Part shown: in pieces, positions 5,144 through 10,333 of the stretch
Position numbering within the stretch: the stretch's first letter is position 1
Layout of the letters: each line of letters begins with the position of its first letter
Notes under the pieces: generated by a model
What the model was told of the DNA's origin: nothing
The model's database searches: none
The model's input: the letters and a program-made list of their open reading frames with translations, nothing else
Source of the DNA: Bacteroidota bacterium
GTDB taxonomy: Bacteria; Bacteroidota; Bacteroidia; B-17B0; Aurantibacillaceae
DNA length: 10,333 nt
Assembly (NCBI GenBank): GCA_947474485.1
Contig: CANJJP010000025.1
Coordinates: 1 to 10,333 of the forward strand
Reading direction: 5' to 3'
Made by a program: the position numbers and the translations under genes

Positions 5144-6550
5144 TTAAAATTGCATGTAAATGAATTGTTCGCCATTGCTAAAAACACCGAAAACAATAAT
5201 TAGCATAATAAAAAGGTATGTATATATGACAGAGTATTCTTCTCGCTTGCTAAGTAAGTTCAGTTTTTTCTCGAATAACAAAAAGGACATACAGAAAAAT
5301 AGTGTAATGCCAAAGTTAAACTGCTCAATCTGATGCCAACCAACAGCAATGGGTGCAAAGAACTCAGTGGCAAAATCTTTCGGCATAAAATTACTTAAGC
5401 TAAATAAGTTTTTGCATTTTAGTAGTAATAAGTCGGTGCTTTTAATGCGAAAGAAAATATTGCTGAATGAAACAGCAAGTATTACATACAACCAACCCAG
5501 GAATTTTCTGGGAGTTGAAATGTTTTTATTTCGTTTTAGCAAAAACAACTCAATCATCAAATAAACTAGGTGGCAAACTGCCCAAATAATAAAGGTAAGC
5601 CCTATCCCATGCCATAAGCCAGAAACAAGGAAAGTAATTATAATACCAAGTGCCGCGGCAAGTTTTTTCTTTTTCCTAAAATGGTAACTTACTGGGTAAA
5701 AAATGTATTCAGTAAAAAATCGAATAAGCGACACGTGCCATTTGCGCCAAAAATCACCTATGCTTGTGGCTCTAAGTGGAAGTTTGAAATTCTCTGGAAG
5801 TTTAATTCCAAGCATATTGCTTACTCCAATTGCCATATCGCTGTAACCAGAAAAATCGAAATAAAGTTGTATGGTGAATAATAAACCGCCTGTAAGTATT
5901 GTAAGTCCTGGATATTCGTTGTTAAAATCAAAAACCGAGTGAATGGATGACGCTAAACTATCTGCAATTACTAGCTTTTTAAAGAGGCCAAGCAAAAATC
6001 GGTTAAACCCAGAAAAGAATAACTTTTTATTTAGGGCATTTTGCCCCGCATACCCAATCAGCTCTTGGTGTTTTGTTACCGGACCACTTATGTGTTTTGG
6101 AAAGTAAGTGCTACAAAACAAAAAGTGCAGGTAGTTTGTTTCGGGCTTAATCTTGTTTTTTCTAATATCCAAAAGGTATGCAATGTGCTGTATGCTATAA
6201 AAGGAAAGGCCGATGGCAAGAATGAATTCGTTAATACTGAAATTAATTTCCTGAATATTGACAGACAAATTTTTATTAAAATAGCCTATGTAGTTAAAGG
6301 CAACAATAGCGAGTATATTAATGAAAACGCCAAACACATAAGCGATTCGACTGCTTTCGATTCTTTTCCCAATTAAAAAATTGATGGAAGAAAGCAGCAT
6401 TAATACAATACTTGATTGCCACGATAATAAGCTAATAAAGGCTAAACTACTTGCAAGAAGCCAATAGTGTCGTTTGTTTTTAGGCAATAGAGAGTTTACT
6501 GCAATTACCACAGAAATAAAAAGTAAAGTGCTTAGCGAAACAAAACTCAT
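5144..6550 (-). CDS. MBOAT-family membrane O-acyltransferase (AlgI/DltB-like)
   Basis: This 468-residue polytopic membrane protein has about ten or more hydrophobic segments spread along its length. It belongs to the MBOAT family, members of which move acyl groups across or at the membrane onto polysaccharides or wall polymers. Visible motifs in order are GLSFYSIQHIAYLLDIRK (114-131), FPKHISGPVTK (150-160), YFDFSGYSDMAIG (230-242), PENFKLPLRATSIGDFWRKW with the first conserved His at 272, and GLWHGIG with the presumed catalytic His at 314. The C-terminal GEQFIYMQF is typical of the AlgI-like branch. The length agrees with the family. AlgI-type enzymes usually work with an SGNH/AlgJ-like partner; none is adjacent, and the neighbour 15 bases on is riboflavin synthase. 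The natural acceptor therefore cannot be told. The gene is divergent from mreC across a 175-base gap. Confidence 0.93.
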   Translation of the reverse strand: MSFVSLSTLLFISVVIAVNSLLPKNKRHYWLLASSLAFISLLSWQSSIVLMLLSSINFLIGKRIESSRIAYVFGVFINILAIVAFNYIGYFNKNLSVNIQEINFSINEFILAIGLSFYSIQHIAYLLDIRKNKIKPETNYLHFLFCSTYFPKHISGPVTKHQELIGYAGQNALNKKLFFSGFNRFLLGLFKKLVIADSLASSIHSVFDFNNEYPGLTILTGGLLFTIQLYFDFSGYSDMAIGVSNMLGIKLPENFKLPLRATSIGDFWRKWHVSLIRFFTEYIFYPVSYHFRKKKKLAAALGIIITFLVSGLWHGIGLTFIIWAVCHLVYLMIELFLLKRNKNISTPRKFLGWLYVILAVSFSNIFFRIKSTDLLLLKCKNLFSLSNFMPKDFATEFFAPIAVGWHQIEQFNFGITLFFCMSFLLFEKKLNLLSKREEYSVIYTYLFIMLIIVFGVFSNGEQFIYMQF

Positions 6551-6684
6551 CTGATGCTAAATTAAGTAAAGTTTCGAAAAGGCGCTTAAGATTAGAAAAT
6601 TGAGCGAAATTACGTTATCAACATCGTCTAAAAACAATGTCAAAATCTTTTGAAAGAACCTGAAAAATCAGTGTATTAAAAGGT

Positions 6685-6692
6685 TAATTTTG
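6685..6692 (+). promoter_or_regulatory. Possible -7 box of the mreC operon promoter
   Basis: TAATTTTG fits TAnnTTTG and lies 33 bases before the mreC ATG, a plausible place for a promoter in the divergent gap 6551-6725. No TTG lies at the right distance (19-21 bases) upstream; the nearest TTTTG (6648-6652) is 32 bases away. A second near-match, TAGCCTTTG (6704-6712), has one extra spacer base. Weak evidence. Confidence 0.3.
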
Positions 6693-6725
6693 AAATGCTG
6701 AAATAGCCTTTGATCTGATTTTTTT

Positions 6726-7574
6726 ATGCGTAATTTATTGAGTTTATTATATAAGTATCACTACTTCATTTTGTTTGTGGCATTGCAAATTATTTGTGTG
6801 TTATTGATGTTTAAAAATAAAACGTATCAGAGTACCGCTATTTTTAATTCTTCTAATGCAGTTTCTTCTAACTTATATAGCGCTGTTGCAAATTCGAGAG
6901 AATATTTTGGATTGAAAGAGGAAAATAAAAAACTAGCGGAAGAAAACGCATTGCTTCGATCTTTAATGAAATCATCTTTCGATATATTAAATAATAGCGA
7001 ACCAGTTTTTATTAAGAACGATAGTTTATTTAGAAAAAAGTATAATTATCACGCTGCAAAGGTTATCAATAGCACAAGCAACTTAGATAAAAATTATCTT
7101 ACCTTAAACATTGGTTCAAACCAAGGTGTTTTAAAAGATCAAGCGGTAATTAATAGCGAAGGTGTTGTTGGTGTTATTAAAGATGTATCTGCAAATTTTT
7201 CTACAGCAACATCCTTATTGCATAAAGAACAAAAAATTATTTGTAAGGTTAAAAAGGATGGCTCTTATGGACCTTTATCATGGGATGGTAGCGATTATCG
7301 TTACGCAACATTAACAGATATTGCAACACATGTTCGTTTAGTTATTGGAGATACAATTTGTACAAGTGCTATCTCCGATTATTTTCCTGAAGGAATAAAT
7401 GTTGGGGTAGTCGAAAAATTTGAACGTAAACAAGGTGATGCATTCTATACTGTGAAAGTAAGATTGAAAACAAATTTTAAGAAATTGAATTATGTTTATG
7501 TTATTGGTAATAACTACCGTGCAGAAAAAGATTCTCTTGAAAAATTACTCTCAAACCCAATAAAGATAAAATGA
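6726..7574 (+). CDS. mreC: Rod shape-determining protein MreC
   Basis: MreC is a bitopic inner-membrane scaffold of the elongasome that dimerises in the periplasm and activates PBP2. This 282-residue protein has a short cytoplasmic tail, a membrane helix at about 11-30, a coiled coil at about 55-90 (YFGLKEENKKLAEENALLRS) and the paired beta-barrel MreC domain at about 108-262. Family landmarks include NYLTLNIGSNQGV, GVVGVI and VIGDTICTS ... FPEGINVGVV. The ATG at 6726 follows a T-rich leader (GATTTTTTT) and places the membrane helix correctly. It is the first gene of the plus-strand operon; mreB, normally directly upstream in many Bacteroidota, is absent and an opposite-strand MBOAT gene sits there instead. 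The stop overlaps the mreD start by four bases (ATGA), which implies translational coupling. Confidence 0.95.
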   Translation: MRNLLSLLYKYHYFILFVALQIICVLLMFKNKTYQSTAIFNSSNAVSSNLYSAVANSREYFGLKEENKKLAEENALLRSLMKSSFDILNNSEPVFIKNDSLFRKKYNYHAAKVINSTSNLDKNYLTLNIGSNQGVLKDQAVINSEGVVGVIKDVSANFSTATSLLHKEQKIICKVKKDGSYGPLSWDGSDYRYATLTDIATHVRLVIGDTICTSAISDYFPEGINVGVVEKFERKQGDAFYTVKVRLKTNFKKLNYVYVIGNNYRAEKDSLEKLLSNPIKIK

Positions 7575-8092
7575 TAAGTGAGATAGCGAAAAACAGTTTG
7601 AGATTTTTGATTCTTGTTTTGTTGCAAACATTAATCATAAAAAATATTGCTTTAGGAACTTACTTTGTTCCTCTGCCTTACATTATGTTTTTATTAATGT
7701 TGCCTTTTGAAACCATGCCCTTATTGGTTTTAATTTTATCATTTGTAATTGGTTTAACAGTTGATGTGTTTTACGATAGTCAAGGTATTCATGCTTCAGC
7801 ATGTGTTGTACTTGGCTTTGCCCGTTTTTATTCATTAAAATTATTATCTCCACGAGAAGGGTATGAAGTCACAATGAAGCCAACGGTTCAAATGATGGGC
7901 AATGCATGGTTTTTATATTATGCGCTTCCACTTATTCTAACTCATCATTTATTCTTTTTCTTTTTAGAGGAATTTGGTTTTGAAGATGCAGAGTTTACCT
8001 TACTAAAAGTTGTAGGGAGTACATTCGTAACTTTTGTGTTCGTCTACATATTTCAATTCTTGTTTTATAGAAAGGATGGAATTGCAGCATGA
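7571..8092 (+). CDS. mreD: Rod shape-determining protein MreD
   Basis: MreD is a small multi-spanning membrane protein that helps MreC organise the elongasome. The 173-residue product is very hydrophobic, with about five or six membrane helices (roughly 10-24, 31-46, 48-66, 73-90, 112-130, 143-166). The family feature GLTVDVFYDSQGIHAS (61-76), the conserved G-x-x-x-D-x-F/x-x-x-x-G-x-H-A turn, is present. MreD sequences are poorly conserved, so the position between mreC and PBP2 is strong supporting evidence. It overlaps mreC by ATGA at 7571-7574 and the PBP2 gene by ATGA at 8089-8092. Confidence 0.92.
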   Translation: MISEIAKNSLRFLILVLLQTLIIKNIALGTYFVPLPYIMFLLMLPFETMPLLVLILSFVIGLTVDVFYDSQGIHASACVVLGFARFYSLKLLSPREGYEVTMKPTVQMMGNAWFLYYALPLILTHHLFFFFLEEFGFEDAEFTLLKVVGSTFVTFVFVYIFQFLFYRKDGIAA

Positions 8093-9942
8093 ACAATCAG
8101 CTATCTAGCAGACAATATTTTATTGGTGGATTTTTTGTGTTGGTGGCAATTATTTATATCTGCCGATTGTTCTATATTCAAAACGTTGACGACCAATATA
8201 AGGAAGCCGCAAATCAAAATGCATTCAGGTACTTAACGGATTATCCTCCACGCGGATTTGTATTTGATCGCAATGGAAAGAAATTGGTTGTTAATGAACC
8301 GTCTTATGATTTAATGGTTGTACCTATAGATGTTAAAGGCTGTGACACGGCTGCACTATGCAAAATATTATCGATTGACAAAAAAACATTTATTAAGCGA
8401 ATAGAAAAAGCAAAATACGTAAATGGACGTCGAAAATCTTCTATTTTTGAAAAGGCATTAACGTCTGAAAGTTATGCAAAGCTTCAAGAAAAAATGTATC
8501 GTTTTGTTGGATTTCATTTTCAAAAGAGAAGCGTAAGATTGTATCCTCGAAAACTTGCCCCGCATTTATTAGGCTATATCGGTGAGGTAAGCAAAGAAAA
8601 AGCTGCTAAAGATCCTTATTATAATGAAGGTGATTACATAGGCGCTAGTGGAATGGAACGTTCTTACGAAGAATTACTTCGTGGACAAAAAGGTGTACGT
8701 ATTGTTTTGGTTGATGTTCACAATCAGGAAAAAGAGAAGTACATGGAAGGTAAGTACGATACTGCAGGAGTTGCCGGAACAGGAATTTATTGCACCATTG
8801 ATGCCGACTTGCAAGAGTATGGCGAAAAATTGATGATGGGAAAAAAAGGAAGTATCGTTGCTATTGAGCCATCAACAGGGGAAATATTAGCAATTGTGTC
8901 TTCACCAACGTATGATCCAAATGAATTAGTTGGGCATGATAGAGGAAAGGCTTTTTCAAGAATGTATTTGGATACTTTGTACAATCCATTGTTTAATCGT
9001 GCAACCCAAGCCATGTATCCTCCAGGTTCTATTTTTAAATTAATAGATGCCTTGATTGGGCAAAATGATGGAGTTTTAAATGTAAACACAGTTTATCCTT
9101 GCGCACATGGTTATCCACCAATGGGAGGCAAGCCGGCGTGTCACGGACATCCTGCTGCTAATTTAACTGCATCCATTCAGTATTCGTGTAATTCATATTA
9201 TAGTTATGTGTTTAGGAGTATTGTTGATCAAAAAGCGTTTCCTAAATTTAAAGATGGCTACCAACATTGGCGCGATGCTGTAATGAGCTTTGGTGTTGGA
9301 AAAAAGTTGGAGTACGATATTCCGTTTGAAAAACCAGGAAACGTTCCTAGTATAAAATATTACAATAAGGTGTTTGGCGAAAATGGATGGCGTTCTAATA
9401 CCATTGTATCATTAGGAATTGGACAAGCGGAGTTAACAATTGTTCCTATTCAAATGGCAAATGTAATGTGTGCAATTGCCAACAAAGGATTTTATTATAC
9501 ACCTCACGTTGTAAAAGGTACGGTAACTGGCAAACTAATTGATAAAAAATATTTAGTGAAAAATTACACTGCGGTACAAAAAGCCGAATACTATGATAAC
9601 GTTATTGAAGGTATGGCAAAGGTTGTTGAAGCAGGAACAGCGGCAGCGTCTAAAATAAAAGATATTGAAATTTGTGGTAAAACAGGAACTGCACAAAATC
9701 CGCATGGAAAGGATCATGCTGTGTTTGTTGCTTTTGCTCCAAGAGATAATCCTAAAATTGCAATAGCTTGTGTAGTTGAAAATGCCGGATTTGGTGGTAC
9801 ATGGGCAGCTCCGATTTCGAGCTTGATGATAGAGAAATACTTGAAGCGAAAAGTTGAACGTACGGATATGGAAAAGCGAATGATGGAAGCCGATTTAATA
9901 ACTGGCAAAAACGTTCCACCTGAAAAGCCTAAAAAACACTAG
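8089..9942 (+). CDS. mrdA: Penicillin-binding protein 2 (elongation transpeptidase)
   Basis: This class B PBP is the DD-transpeptidase that cross-links new peptidoglycan during side-wall growth, working with RodA, MreC and MreD. The 617 residues contain one N-terminal membrane anchor (about 9-30), a PBP dimerisation/pedestal domain (about 52-220, with the PPRGFVFDRNGK motif at 53-64) and a transpeptidase domain (about 253-583). The three catalytic motifs are SIFK (Ser314 nucleophile, Lys317), SCN (366-368) and KTGT (531-534). A Cys/His-rich stretch (C338, H340, C351, H352, H354), which I recall as common in Bacteroidota and other PBP2s, lies between the first two motifs and might bind a metal. 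All key residues are intact. The ATG overlaps mreD by four bases and the TAG overlaps the GTG of rodA by one base. Confidence 0.97.
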   Translation: MNNQLSSRQYFIGGFFVLVAIIYICRLFYIQNVDDQYKEAANQNAFRYLTDYPPRGFVFDRNGKKLVVNEPSYDLMVVPIDVKGCDTAALCKILSIDKKTFIKRIEKAKYVNGRRKSSIFEKALTSESYAKLQEKMYRFVGFHFQKRSVRLYPRKLAPHLLGYIGEVSKEKAAKDPYYNEGDYIGASGMERSYEELLRGQKGVRIVLVDVHNQEKEKYMEGKYDTAGVAGTGIYCTIDADLQEYGEKLMMGKKGSIVAIEPSTGEILAIVSSPTYDPNELVGHDRGKAFSRMYLDTLYNPLFNRATQAMYPPGSIFKLIDALIGQNDGVLNVNTVYPCAHGYPPMGGKPACHGHPAANLTASIQYSCNSYYSYVFRSIVDQKAFPKFKDGYQHWRDAVMSFGVGKKLEYDIPFEKPGNVPSIKYYNKVFGENGWRSNTIVSLGIGQAELTIVPIQMANVMCAIANKGFYYTPHVVKGTVTGKLIDKKYLVKNYTAVQKAEYYDNVIEGMAKVVEAGTAAASKIKDIEICGKTGTAQNPHGKDHAVFVAFAPRDNPKIAIACVVENAGFGGTWAAPISSLMIEKYLKRKVERTDMEKRMMEADLITGKNVPPEKPKKH

Positions 9943-10333
9943 TGAGAAAAGACGAAAATAAATTGTTTTATAATGTTGACCGTTGGACGGTTTTCATATA
10001 TTTTCTGCTTGTTTTTATGGGTTGGCTAAATATTTATGCAGCAGTGTATAATGAAGAGCACAGTAATATATTTGACATGTCGCAAAAGTATGGTAAGCAA
10101 TTACTATGGATTGGAGGAGGTGCTTTTCTTGCAATTTTAATTTTAATTATCGATTCTGGGTTTTATACTGTGTTTGCTTACGTGTTTTATGGCATTCTTG
10201 TAGTCGCCTGTATTGCTGTGCCATACGTTGGAAGAGAAATTAAAGGAAGTAAGTCTTGGTTCGGATTCGGTGGCTTTGGAGTTCAACCGGCCGAGTTTAT
10301 GAAGTTTGCAACCAACTTAGCTCTTGCAAAATA
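9942..10333 (+). CDS. rodA: RodA, SEDS peptidoglycan glycosyltransferase (3' end cut by window)
   Basis: RodA polymerises lipid II into glycan strands as the partner of PBP2. Only the first 130 codons are in the window. GTG at 9942-9944 is the probable start, sharing its G with the TAG stop of the PBP2 gene; the first in-frame ATG (10017-10019) lies inside the first membrane helix. The fragment shows a charged head (RKDENKLFYNVD), membrane helices at about 15-35, 52-71 and 73-95, and then the family motif GREIKGSKSWFGFGGF followed by GVQPAEFMKF (113-122), the conserved QP-x-E-x-x-K element of SEDS proteins. The longer extracytoplasmic loop after helix 1 (YNEEHSNIFDMSQKYGKQ) resembles other Bacteroidota RodA. 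No frameshift is seen. Placement after PBP2 agrees with the usual mrdA-rodA order. Confidence 0.95.
   Translation, partial: MRKDENKLFYNVDRWTVFIYFLLVFMGWLNIYAAVYNEEHSNIFDMSQKYGKQLLWIGGGAFLAILILIIDSGFYTVFAYVFYGILVVACIAVPYVGREIKGSKSWFGFGGFGVQPAEFMKFATNLALAK

Noticed and set aside
6041..6376. Plus-strand ORF of 111 codons inside the MBOAT gene
   Set aside because: Antisense to conserved MBOAT coding sequence, with no start context or family resemblance.
8787..9089. Minus-strand ORF of about 100 codons inside the PBP2 gene
   Set aside because: It lies wholly opposite the intact transpeptidase coding region including SIFK, and its translation has no recognisable domain; it is a shadow.

Overview
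The window looks like a chromosomal segment from an AT-rich member of the Bacteroidota. The evidence is a cluster order (HU-like protein, TPR protein, tiny AURKAIP1/COX24-like basic protein, RNase E/G) and protein wording (PBP2, RodA, MreC) that I associate with this phylum, start sites without Shine-Dalgarno sequences but with A/T-rich leaders, and promoter-like boxes fitting the Bacteroidota TTG / TAnnTTTG pattern. I cannot place it below phylum from sequence alone.

Layout. (1) Bases 1-163 hold no supported gene, only A/T-rich inverted repeats. (2) 164-1201, minus strand: two very AT-rich unknown ORFs that lie in the SAME reading frame, separated by one TAA; the downstream one would have to start at TTG. 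They are either a two-gene unit or one gene split by a nonsense codon. (3) 1368-1397: a strong two-way intrinsic terminator separating that pair from the core genes. (4) 1419-4372, minus strand: a gene cluster read as HU/IHF-family DNA-binding protein, membrane-anchored TPR protein, a 29-residue highly basic mS38-like protein, then RNase E/G with a GTG start. A 130-base leader with three stem-loops lies in front of the RNase gene. A good promoter precedes the HU gene. (5) 4544-6550, minus strand: an MBOAT O-acyltransferase followed by riboflavin synthase. (6) 6726-10333, plus strand: the cell-elongation genes mreC, mreD, PBP2 (mrdA) and the start of rodA, joined by 1-4 base stop/start overlaps. 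mreB is not next to them.

How they work together. MreC and MreD are the membrane scaffold of the elongasome, PBP2 is its transpeptidase and RodA its glycosyltransferase. The HU-to-RNase cluster groups a nucleoid protein, a probable ribosome-associated peptide and an RNA-processing enzyme, so it looks like a growth/RNA-metabolism unit. Most of the window is core genome. The least explained parts are the 164-1201 ORF pair, the tiny basic gene and the structured leader before the RNase gene. I see no mobile element, CRISPR array, tRNA or rRNA.
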